Shown here: in pieces, positions 7,054 to 13,833 of the stretch
Numbering within the stretch: position 1 is the stretch's first letter
Layout: each line of letters opens with the position of its first letter
Assembly: GCA_964525815.1 (NCBI GenBank)
Contig: CAZGJQ010000026.1
Location: forward strand, 1 to 21,677
Source: UBA1049 sp964525815
Lineage (GTDB): Bacteria > Bacillota > Clostridia > Oscillospirales > CAG-382
DNA length: 21,677 nucleotides
Reading direction: 5' to 3'
Position numbers and translations under genes: made by a program
The notes under the pieces: model-generated
The model's database searches: none
What the model was told of the DNA's origin: nothing
What the model saw: the letters and a program-made list of their open reading frames with translations, nothing else

Positions 7054-7791
7054 ATGATTGACAGAGAAGCTTTTGCGTTGGCTTGCGATAAATGCCTTTC
7101 GTCCGGCGTAAACCAAGACGGAATAGGCACATACAAGGAGAAAACTCTGCACTGCATACTGAAGAACTACATAGAGCCGGACGAGGGTAAGCAGGAGATT
7201 TCGGTCGGCTCCTTTGTTGCGGATATATACAACCATAACGGGATAACCGAAATTCAGACCCGCAGCTTCAATCAGCTTCGCAAAAAGCTGGAGTTCTTTA
7301 TGCAAGAGCATATCGTTACCATTGTATTCCCCATGCCCGCAACAAAATGGCTGCTCTGGGTGGATAAGGACACCGGAGAAACCACAAAAAAGCGAAAAAG
7401 CCCCAAAAAAGGGAGTCCCTATCAGGCTTTTTTTGAGCTGTATAGAATTAAGCAGTTTCTGAACAACCCCAATCTGAGATTGCGGCTGGTTATGCTGGAC
7501 ATGGAGGAATACCGCTTTCTTGACGGCTGGAGCAGGGACAAAAAGAAGGGCTCCACACGCTGTGAGCGTATCCCCGTTGCTTTGGTCGAGGAAATACATA
7601 TTGATTGCCCCGATGATTACAAAAAGCTTATACCTGATTTACTGCCTATACCCTTCTGCTCGGCAGACTACGCAAAGGCGACCGGGCTTAACAGGTATTC
7701 GGCAACCACCGCTCTTAATGTGCTTTTCTCAGTAGGGGTTGTGGAAAGAATGGGTAGGAGCAAAAAAGGGTACTTGTACAGGACTAAATAG
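7054..7791 (+). CDS. Uncharacterised protein with PD-(D/E)xK-nuclease-like N-terminus and C-terminal winged helix
   Basis: A 245-residue soluble protein I cannot assign to a named family. After an N-terminal helix with EKTLHCILKNY, residues 48-68 carry Glu48, Asp57 (FVADI) and Glu66-x-Gln68 (EIQT), followed by a basic helix (QLRKKLE). This spacing resembles a PD-(D/E)xK nuclease core in which Lys is replaced by Gln, as in CoiA-type proteins; this is inference. A Lys/Arg-rich linker (residues 107-119) follows. The last 45 residues (YAKATGLNRYSATTALNVL, then GVVERMG) look like a winged-helix DNA-binding domain. It starts at ATG 7054 with a GGAG about 5 bases upstream and ends at a strong terminator, so it seems monocistronic. 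A nucleic-acid-binding role is likely; cleavage is unproven. Confidence 0.65.
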   Translation: MIDREAFALACDKCLSSGVNQDGIGTYKEKTLHCILKNYIEPDEGKQEISVGSFVADIYNHNGITEIQTRSFNQLRKKLEFFMQEHIVTIVFPMPATKWLLWVDKDTGETTKKRKSPKKGSPYQAFFELYRIKQFLNNPNLRLRLVMLDMEEYRFLDGWSRDKKKGSTRCERIPVALVEEIHIDCPDDYKKLIPDLLPIPFCSADYAKATGLNRYSATTALNVLFSVGVVERMGRSKKGYLYRTK

Positions 7792-7795
7792 TGTT

Positions 7796-7822
7796 AAAAA
7801 GCCTCGGTCAATAGGCTTTTTT
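7796..7822 (+). terminator. Rho-independent terminator
   Basis: AAAAAGCCT (7796-7804) pairs with AGGCTTTTT (7813-7821) around an eight-base loop and ends in T's. It starts four bases after the stop at 7791. Confidence 0.88.
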
Positions 7823-7882
7823 GATTTGAATTTGATATTTATAAAAACCGAATTAGTTTTTGCTACACTATATAAGCGAAGC

Positions 7883-7915
7883 CTCTCCCTGTGCAGGAAC
7901 CCCTCTAAGGGAGAG
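7883..7915 (+). repeat. Hairpin element in the leader of the sigma-factor gene
   Basis: CTCTCCCT (7883-7890) pairs perfectly with AGGGAGAG (7908-7915). An alternative short hairpin uses CCCT near 7901 with the same AGGG, so two exclusive folds are possible. It resembles, from memory only, the CCTCTCCCTTAGAGGGG type of dispersed intergenic repeat seen in Oscillospirales genomes. It could be a degenerate copy of such a repeat or a regulatory hairpin. Confidence 0.4.
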
Positions 7916-7925
7916 CGTTTCGGTT

Positions 7926-7939
7926 AATGAAGCTTCATT
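7926..7939. promoter_or_regulatory. 14-bp perfect palindrome upstream of the sigma-factor start
   Basis: AATGAAGCTTCATT is a perfect inverted repeat without spacer, 25 bases before the ATG at 7965. It could be an operator for a dimeric regulator or a small cruciform. No second copy was noticed in the window. Confidence 0.3.
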
Positions 7940-7964
7940 TTATTCAAGAGAGGGTACAAAGATA

Positions 7965-9566
7965 ATGTCCGTTACAGACAGGCAGACTGAAAAGCTGGCG
8001 CAGGTCTTTACAAATGAATATATGCAAAAGCTGTTTTACTTTTTTCTAAAAAAGACGGGAGGAACGGTGGAAGCGGAGGATTTGACCTCGGATACGGCTA
8101 TCTGTATTTTAAGTCAGCTTAGAAAAGGCAATGTCCCGGCAAATTTTTCAGCATGGGTATGGAAGATAGCACGCAACCGTTATTGCGCCTGGACAGCGGG
8201 AAAACACTTTCGGACAAAAGCGGTTTCCGGAGCCGATTTTGACGGGCTGGATGTTACCGGTAATCTTTCCTTGGAAGAGCAATACCTGCACAGCGAGGAA
8301 GTATGGCTGCTTAGGCGGGAACTTGCTTTTATCACTTCGGATTACCGTAATATTGTCATTGCTTATTACATTGAAAACAAAAAGGTAAAGGACATTGCAC
8401 TTTCACTCCGTATCCCCGAAGGGACGGTAAAAACCAGGCTTTTCAAAGCAAGAAAACTACTTAAAGAAGGTATTGAAATGGCGAGAGAATTCGGTATAAA
8501 AAGCTACAAGCCCGAGGAGGTTACCTTTGCCGCAAGCGGCAACCAGCCCAGCGGGCTTCCCTGGAGGGCGGTAAAAAGAAAAATTCCTAAAAACATAATC
8601 CTGCAGGCACATAACAACCCCAGCACTGTCGAGGAACTATCCATTGAGCTCGGAATAGCCATGCCCTATATGGAAGAGGAGGTGGCTCTTCTTACCGAAG
8701 CGGCTTTACTTAAAAAAACAGAGGAAAACAAGTATATAACCAACTTTTTTATAGCCGACAAGGATTGTCAGATTGCTGTTTATCAGGCATTACGTCTATA
8801 TTCTAAAGAGCGTTCCGAACTGCTTGACAGAATCATTACCGATTCATTCGGACAGATCAAAACGCTTAATATAATGCGCAACGGAATGGGCGATGTTGAA
8901 TTCAAGTGGATGATATTGCTGAAAAGCATTGACCTGTTGGTTAGCATGGAGGCCGTTAACCAAGGATTCGAGCGTCCGGACGGGGGCAACTGGGGCTTTA
9001 TCGGCTATGAAACGCAAGATGATATAAAAGAAAACATATCAATGGGGCACAACGGAAACGGAAACCACAAAAAGGCAATGTTCTGGGCTTATAAGATAGG
9101 CGACTATAATCTGTGGGAGAGAGCGGGTGAAATGAATTACTCACAGGCACTTCTGCTCGGTGATGTTATAAAAAAAGATCGCGGATTTTCCTCGCTGACA
9201 GAAGCAGAAAAAGATATATGGAAAGGTATTGAAAACAGGTTTGCGCATACGGATAAGAGTGGCAGAATTGTTCCTGATATAGCCGTGTTCTGTAAAGAAC
9301 AGTTGAAGCACTTTGAAGAAATATTAAGGTCGCACCCGTTGTATGCCGACTTGAACAAAAAGCTAAAAGAGCTTTATTCGCAGATAAAAGCTATTCTCAA
9401 GGCTTACAGCAATCCTGTTTTGCATGAGCAGCTGGATTATTGCGCCTCAATGTTCTTTTTCGGTATAAGGATGATGACGGTACATGATGAGGTTGAGGCG
9501 GGCAGACTGGCAGTTCCTCAGAATCCCGAAAAAAGCAATATTGCGATGTATATGGTTATTAAGTAA
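7965..9566 (+). CDS. ECF-like sigma-70 family factor with long C-terminal extension
   Basis: A 533-residue protein, far longer than a classic ECF sigma (about 170-200). Sigma region 2 lies at about residues 10-75 (EAEDLTSDTAI, then FSAWVWKIARNRY). Region 4 lies at about 115-170 (YRNIVIAYYIENKKVKDIA, then PEGTVKTRLFKARKLL). A distinct extension follows. About 205-262 looks like a winged-helix/ArsR-like segment (TVEELSIELGI, then ALLKKTEENKYITNFFI), and the remaining 270 residues are mostly helical and unrecognised. The extension may sense a signal or replace an anti-sigma factor, since none is encoded next door. The start at ATG 7965 has AGAGAGGG upstream; the frame is open to a TTG at 7860, but that lacks a ribosome site. 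Similar long sigma proteins occur in Clostridia. Confidence 0.82.
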   Translation: MSVTDRQTEKLAQVFTNEYMQKLFYFFLKKTGGTVEAEDLTSDTAICILSQLRKGNVPANFSAWVWKIARNRYCAWTAGKHFRTKAVSGADFDGLDVTGNLSLEEQYLHSEEVWLLRRELAFITSDYRNIVIAYYIENKKVKDIALSLRIPEGTVKTRLFKARKLLKEGIEMAREFGIKSYKPEEVTFAASGNQPSGLPWRAVKRKIPKNIILQAHNNPSTVEELSIELGIAMPYMEEEVALLTEAALLKKTEENKYITNFFIADKDCQIAVYQALRLYSKERSELLDRIITDSFGQIKTLNIMRNGMGDVEFKWMILLKSIDLLVSMEAVNQGFERPDGGNWGFIGYETQDDIKENISMGHNGNGNHKKAMFWAYKIGDYNLWERAGEMNYSQALLLGDVIKKDRGFSSLTEAEKDIWKGIENRFAHTDKSGRIVPDIAVFCKEQLKHFEEILRSHPLYADLNKKLKELYSQIKAILKAYSNPVLHEQLDYCASMFFFGIRMMTVHDEVEAGRLAVPQNPEKSNIAMYMVIK

Positions 9567-9593
9567 TTTTCGCATCTAAAATTATAAAAGATT

Positions 9594-9618
9594 AAAGACG
9601 GCCGTTTGGCCGTCTTTT
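9594..9618. terminator. Terminator between convergent genes
   Basis: AAAGACGGCC (9594-9603) pairs with GGCCGTCTTT (9608-9617) around GTTT. With A's and T's on both flanks it can serve the sigma gene on the + strand and the minus-strand operon ending at 9628. Confidence 0.88.
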
Positions 9619-9627
9619 ATATCTGTA

Positions 9628-9933
9628 TTAAATAAAGAATACGTCAGTATTGTTCTTGTGCTTTTCTTTTCTGCTCTTAATAAACAGCATGGTAAGCATA
9701 ATATATGTAGGAAGGTTCAATTCTGCAAGAGTGATAAGCACTCTCCAAATGAACTTTACCGTAAATTCGCCTGATAGCAATAACAAAGAGGTATATGAAA
9801 CTGTTATAACAAGACCCAGACTTACGGTAAACCATATAGCCGGTAATACTATCCCAATAATCTTACTCCCGCTTCTTAGAAACAGAAATTGAGTGATAAT
9901 AAACACCACACCCAGAACAATAAGTATTTCCAC
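9628..9933 (-). CDS. Small hypothetical membrane protein
   Basis: A 101-residue protein from the GTG at 9933, placed seven bases after AGAGGAG. A nearby ATG at 9939 is out of frame. About three hydrophobic segments (roughly 2-20, 25-52, 62-87) are followed by a short Lys-rich, probably cytoplasmic tail (KSRKEKHKNN). No family is recognised. It follows dut by 56 bases in the same direction and ends at the convergent terminator, so it is probably the last gene of the aroQ-dut transcript. Confidence 0.6.
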   Translation of the reverse strand: MEILIVLGVVFIITQFLFLRSGSKIIGIVLPAIWFTVSLGLVITVSYTSLLLLSGEFTVKFIWRVLITLAELNLPTYIMLTMLFIKSRKEKHKNNTDVFFI

Positions 9934-9989
9934 ATTTATGCTCCTCTTATAAGTATAAGTTCTCGGAGTGTGCCGTTGCACAATGTTAA

Positions 9990-10454
9990 TTATCTTTTAT
10001 CCGTGCTGCCAAAGCCGCCGTTGCGTATTCCGTCGGCATTGTCGTCCGCTGTTATACCGTACGGAACGAACACGCCCTGCGCAAACGCTTCTCCTTTTTT
10101 TATTATAAGCGGCTTTTCGCCGTTGGTCAGCTTTATATGAATATGCCCCTGGTTGTCCGAATAGTAGTAATCCGAATCTATTATACCCACCGTATTGTTG
10201 AAGGTAAGGCGGTATTTGAAGCCCAGACCCGAACGGGGAAAGAGCATAAGCACCCAGCCGTCGTCAATCTTTGCACGGATACCCGTTGCGACGGTCTCGG
10301 TTTGCCCGGGCGCAAGCTCAATATCATATGGAGAATAGAAATCATAGCCCGCAGAGCCTGTTGTTGCCCGTTTTGGCAGCTTAATTTCCCCGTAGTGCTC
10401 TATATGCGGAAAAAGCGCTTGGCTTACCTTAAAGAACTGAGCTATTCTTTGCAT
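9990..10454 (-). CDS. dut: Deoxyuridine 5'-triphosphate nucleotidohydrolase (dUTPase)
   Basis: A 154-residue trimeric-type dUTPase, which hydrolyses dUTP to dUMP and pyrophosphate, keeping uracil out of DNA and feeding dTMP synthesis. The five motifs are visible: AGYD (35-38), PRSGLG (73-78), GIIDSDYY with Asp93 in the uracil/catalytic loop, GEAFAQGVFVP (121-131), and C-terminal RNGGFGSTDK (144-153). Motif 3 has a few extra residues (YYSDNQGHI) where most enzymes read YRGE or similar. The ATG at 10454 has AAGGAG 8 bases upstream and overlaps the end of aroQ by 26 bases, so the two are co-transcribed. Confidence 0.95.
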   Translation of the reverse strand: MQRIAQFFKVSQALFPHIEHYGEIKLPKRATTGSAGYDFYSPYDIELAPGQTETVATGIRAKIDDGWVLMLFPRSGLGFKYRLTFNNTVGIIDSDYYYSDNQGHIHIKLTNGEKPLIIKKGEAFAQGVFVPYGITADDNADGIRNGGFGSTDKR

Positions 10455-10881
10455 TTATAAACTCCTTCAGCTTAATCACGGCTTCCTTGTAGCTGTCAAA
10501 GCCCAAACCGATTATTGTAGCTATACACGCTTGACTGGTATAGGAATGCTGTCTGTACTTTTCTCTATTTGTTATGTCCGAGATATGCACCTCCACGGCT
10601 GGAATGCACACCGATTTAATCGCATCCGGAATAGCTATGCTGGTATGCGTATAGGCGGCGGGGTTGATGATTAAGCCGTTAAAAACACCGTAGGCGGCCT
10701 GTATCTCGTCCACTATAGCGCCCTCGCTGTTGGATTGGAAAATCTTGACCTCAACACCGTTTTCGACGCAGATGCTTTCTATATATCCGCATAGGTCGGC
10801 ATAGGTCCTGCTGCCGTAAATCTGCGGCTCCCTTATCCCCAGCATATTCAGATTCGGTCCGTTGATAATTAAGAATTTCAT
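10429..10881 (-). CDS. aroQ: Type II 3-dehydroquinate dehydratase
   Basis: A 150-residue enzyme that removes water from 3-dehydroquinate to give 3-dehydroshikimate, third step of the shikimate pathway; it normally forms a dodecamer. Family landmarks are NGPNLNMLG (7-15), the catalytic Tyr22 in REPQIYG, NPAAYTHTS (73-81) with His79, EVHISDI with His99, and Arg110. The usual SNI is SDI here, a mild change. The start is placed at ATG 10881, after AAAGGA; an upstream in-frame ATG at 10908 lacks a ribosome site and would add nine atypical residues. No other shikimate gene is nearby. Confidence 0.95.
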   Translation of the reverse strand: MKFLIINGPNLNMLGIREPQIYGSRTYADLCGYIESICVENGVEVKIFQSNSEGAIVDEIQAAYGVFNGLIINPAAYTHTSIAIPDAIKSVCIPAVEVHISDITNREKYRQHSYTSQACIATIIGLGFDSYKEAVIKLKEFINAKNSSVL

Positions 10882-10920
10882 AAAGTGTTCCTTTAAAATA
10901 TTAAACATTGGTGCACAGTG

Positions 10921-10981
10921 AAAAACTGCGGTGCTCCGTAAGGAGCTTGCGGTAATGCTGCATGCCGCAAAGCAGTTTTTT
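10921..10981 (-). terminator. Branched (three-way junction) terminator-like element
   Basis: AAAAACTGC (10921-10929) pairs with GCAGTTTTT (10972-10980). Inside are two further hairpins: GCTCC/GGAGC with loop GTAA (10933-10946) and TGCGG/CCGCA (10948-10969). On the minus strand the outer stem ends in TTTTT 24 bases after the stop of the fusion gene at 11005, so it should terminate that transcript before aroQ. The internal branching is more elaborate than a plain terminator. The + strand also ends in T's. Confidence 0.62.
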
Positions 10982-11004
10982 GTAAGCGGAACCTGTTCCG
11001 CATG

Positions 11005-13548
11005 CTACGCTGTTACTATCTTGCTTTCTGCCTGCAATCCCAGCTTTTCCACCGCCGCTTCCCGCATCTTGTACTTGAGTATCTTGCCCGCCGCATTCAT
11101 GGGGAACTCGGTTACAAAATCGATATAACGTGGGGTCTTGTGCTTGGCCATATGAGCGCGGATATAGTCCTTAAGCTGGTCGGCGGTCAGCTCCTGCCCC
11201 TCCTTAAGTATGACACAGGCCATAATCTCCTCGCCGTACTGCTTGTCGGGAACGCCTATAACCTGAACATCCTTTATCTTGGGATGAGTATAAATAAAGT
11301 CCTCTATCTCCTTGGGATAAATGTTCTCGCCGCCCCGGATTATCATGTCCTTGATTCGTCCGGTTATCTTGTAGTTGCCTGCGGGATCCCTGCGGGCAAG
11401 GTCGCCGGTATGCAGCCAGCCGTCGGCATCTATTGCATTTGCGGTAGCCTGCGGCATTTTGTAATAGCCCTTCATTATGTTGTAGCCTCTTGCCACAAAC
11501 TCACCGTCGGTATCGTCGGGCAGATCCTTTCCGGTCTCGGGATCCACAATCTTGCATTCAATGCCGTACATAGCCCCGCCTACCGTGCTTACCCGTACCT
11601 CAATGCTGTCGGTGGTAAGGCTCATGGTGCAGCCGGGGGAAGCCTCGGTCTGTCCGTAAACAATGGTAACCTCGTTCATATTCATCTTTTCAAGCACATC
11701 CTGCATAACCTTGACCGGGCAGGGGGAGCCTGCCATGATTCCGGTACGCAGGTGAGAAAAGTCGGTTTGTGCAAAATCCGCATGCTCTAAAAGAGCAATA
11801 AACATTGTCGGAACACCGTGAAAAGCGGTGATTTTTTCTTTTGTAATGCACTCCAACGCCAATTTGGGCTGGAAGTATGCGAGCGGAGACATGGTCGTGC
11901 CGTGTGTCATGGAGGCGGTCATTGCCAGCACCATACCAAAGCAATGGAACATGGGAACCTGTATCATCATCCTGTCGGCGGTGGACAGATCCATTCCGTC
12001 ACCGATGGTCTTGCCGTTGTTTATAACATTGTAATGGGTAAGCATAACTCCCTTGGGGAAGCCGGTTGTGCCCGAGGTATACTGCATATTGCAGACGTCG
12101 TGCATGTTTATTGCGGCGGCACGGCGGTGAACCTCCTCTACCGGGGTTCTCTCCGCATATTCCAGTGCATCCTCCCAGGTAAGGCAGCCCTTAAGCGAAC
12201 AGTCTACAGTAATAATATTGCGCAGGAAGGGCAGACGCTTTGTGTATAGTGGCTTACCCGGCTCCGCGGTTTCCAGCTCGGGGCATAGCTCCTTCATAAT
12301 CTCAAGATAATTGCTGTCCTTGTAGCCTTCAATCATGACAAGGGTATGGGTGTCCGACTGCCTGAGAAGATACTCCGCCTCATATATCTTGTACGCGGTG
12401 TTTACGGTAACCAGAACTGCTCCGATTTTTGTTGTCGCCCAGAAGGTGACAAACCACTGCGGAACATTGGTCGCCCATATGGAAACATGGTCGCCTCTTT
12501 TTACTCCGAGAGAAATCAACGTTCTTGCGAAGCGGTCAACATCATCCCTAAACTGTGTATAGGTGCGGGTGTAATCATAGGTTGTGTAGCGGAAGGCGTA
12601 TTGCTTTGGGAACGCCTCGCATACCCTGTCCAGCACCTGTGGAAAGGTAAGGTCGATAAGCGTGTTCTTCTCCCAAATGTATTTTCCGTCACCCCGCATA
12701 TTGTCTATAAGAGCTCCGGTGCTTTTTCCCTTGCCGGTGAACTGAGACATATAATTTACATACTGCGGGAACACAACGCCCGCATCCTCAAGGTCGGGAG
12801 CCCAGCGTTTTACCCACTCGAGTGTAATATATCCCGAATAATTTATTGATTTAAGAGCAAGCAGAATATCGTCCATAGGCAGATCTCCCTCACCCATAAG
12901 GCGGTATTTCACCTTTCCGTCAATAATGGTGCTGTCCTTTACATGGACATATTTTATATAGATTCCAAGCGTCTGAACCGTTTTTTCCGGCTCCTCTCCG
13001 CCGTATCTGTACGGATGATGCACATCCCAGAGCGCAGCTACAGAATCACTTTTAAAACGGTCAAGCAACGCCTTTAAGCGGGTTGTATCGCAATAAACGC
13101 CGTTTGTTTCCACAAGCAAGGTTACCCCGTTTTTCTCGGCAAAAGGTACAAGCTCGCTTAGCTGAGAAAAGACCTCGTCATCGTCAACGCTCACATTTGC
13201 ATCGCTGTCGGGTGCGGGGGTAAGATCGCCCAAAACCCTTACAAAGCGCGTTCCGAGTGCGCTCGCAAGCTCAATATACCTCTTTATCTCGTTTATATTC
13301 TCCTCCCGCTTGTCCGCAAACTTAAGACAACAGCCCGAGGAAAGGCAGGAAATCTCCAGCCCCAAAGCACCAAGCTTGCCGACCGTCTGCGGAAGCTGCC
13401 GGGATGAAAAGGGCATGGTTCTGCCGTCAAAAATATCAAGCCCCAGCCCCCTAATCTCTATTCCGTCAAAGCCTAAGTCTGTTGCCATGGCAGATATGTC
13501 CGGGAAGCTTGCATTCGGACAAGCAAGTGTGGAAAAAGCTATTTTCAT
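11005..13548 (-). CDS. Fusion: sugar phosphate isomerase/epimerase-type TIM barrel + acyl-CoA synthetase (AMP-forming)
   Basis: One uninterrupted 847-residue frame joins two enzymes. Residues 1-270 form an AP-endonuclease-2/xylose-isomerase-like TIM barrel with probable metal ligands Glu147, Asp175, His202 and Glu244. After a linker (270-290), residues 290-840 form an acyl-activating enzyme of the FadD/medium-chain acyl-CoA ligase type: P-loop YTSGTTGFPKG (490-500), YGQTE (631-635), Asp716 in GWLHTGDLA, Arg731 in GRIKDMIIRGGENIYP, and Lys822 in AAGKILK. It should adenylate a carboxylic acid and load it onto CoA. The barrel's substrate is unknown. Both halves keep their key residues, so this is not a decayed gene. 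The start has TAGGAG 8 bases upstream. Met284 (base 12699) could be a weak internal start with GGAG 14 bases away. It is transcribed alone from a strong promoter. Confidence 0.9.
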   Translation of the reverse strand: MKIAFSTLACPNASFPDISAMATDLGFDGIEIRGLGLDIFDGRTMPFSSRQLPQTVGKLGALGLEISCLSSGCCLKFADKREENINEIKRYIELASALGTRFVRVLGDLTPAPDSDANVSVDDDEVFSQLSELVPFAEKNGVTLLVETNGVYCDTTRLKALLDRFKSDSVAALWDVHHPYRYGGEEPEKTVQTLGIYIKYVHVKDSTIIDGKVKYRLMGEGDLPMDDILLALKSINYSGYITLEWVKRWAPDLEDAGVVFPQYVNYMSQFTGKGKSTGALIDNMRGDGKYIWEKNTLIDLTFPQVLDRVCEAFPKQYAFRYTTYDYTRTYTQFRDDVDRFARTLISLGVKRGDHVSIWATNVPQWFVTFWATTKIGAVLVTVNTAYKIYEAEYLLRQSDTHTLVMIEGYKDSNYLEIMKELCPELETAEPGKPLYTKRLPFLRNIITVDCSLKGCLTWEDALEYAERTPVEEVHRRAAAINMHDVCNMQYTSGTTGFPKGVMLTHYNVINNGKTIGDGMDLSTADRMMIQVPMFHCFGMVLAMTASMTHGTTMSPLAYFQPKLALECITKEKITAFHGVPTMFIALLEHADFAQTDFSHLRTGIMAGSPCPVKVMQDVLEKMNMNEVTIVYGQTEASPGCTMSLTTDSIEVRVSTVGGAMYGIECKIVDPETGKDLPDDTDGEFVARGYNIMKGYYKMPQATANAIDADGWLHTGDLARRDPAGNYKITGRIKDMIIRGGENIYPKEIEDFIYTHPKIKDVQVIGVPDKQYGEEIMACVILKEGQELTADQLKDYIRAHMAKHKTPRYIDFVTEFPMNAAGKILKYKMREAAVEKLGLQAESKIVTA

Positions 13549-13668
13549 TGTAACATCTCCTAAGGTTTTTTATAAAAAAAGCCGGGTCAATTATGCCTTG
13601 TTGCTTTGAGCATAAACAGAGCCGGTAAGGTTCTTTCTGATTATTTTATAATAATAAAATACATAAGT

Positions 13669-13697
13669 ATTATATAGAACACACCTTTTTTTGTCAA
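13669..13697 (-). promoter_or_regulatory. Sigma-A promoter for the fusion gene
   Basis: On the minus strand, TTGACA (13697-13692) and TATAAT (13674-13669) are both perfect and spaced by 17 bases. Transcription should start near 13662, leaving a leader of about 114 bases. The leader begins with a 7-bp AT hairpin (13643-13660) and contains TTATGC/GCATAA able to pair, then a T-run before the ribosome site. Confidence 0.85.
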
Positions 13698-13753
13698 GGG
13701 CTTTTTGCAAACCGCTATTGATTCGGGTCTTGTGGGATGAGATTATAATTCCA

Positions 13754-13782
13754 TTGACAAATTAACAAATATTTGATATATT
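13754..13782 (+). promoter_or_regulatory. Sigma-A promoter for the GHL10 lipoprotein gene
   Basis: TTGACA (13754-13759) and TATATT (13777-13782) are spaced by 17 bases, 51 bases before the TTG start. It is divergent from the fusion-gene promoter, with 56 bases between the two -35 boxes. The rest of the 285-base intergenic stretch is AT-rich and shows no gene. Confidence 0.82.
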
Positions 13783-13833
13783 TACCTTGTTATAACCGCT
13801 TCTTATTTTAATAAAAAGGAGATAATCAAACAA

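Noticed and set aside
7838..7875. Promoter with -10 TATATA near 7869 for the sigma factor
   Set aside because: No matching -35 at 16-18 bases; only an AACCG-like ECF-type hint, too weak to annotate.
12640..12760. Internal start at Met284 producing a separate acyl-CoA synthetase
   Set aside because: The only GGAG is 14 bases away, too far for a good start; kept as a remark, not a feature.
11002..12849. Several plus-strand open frames opposite the fusion gene
   Set aside because: They are antisense shadows of a long, motif-complete coding sequence and have no ribosome sites or family features.
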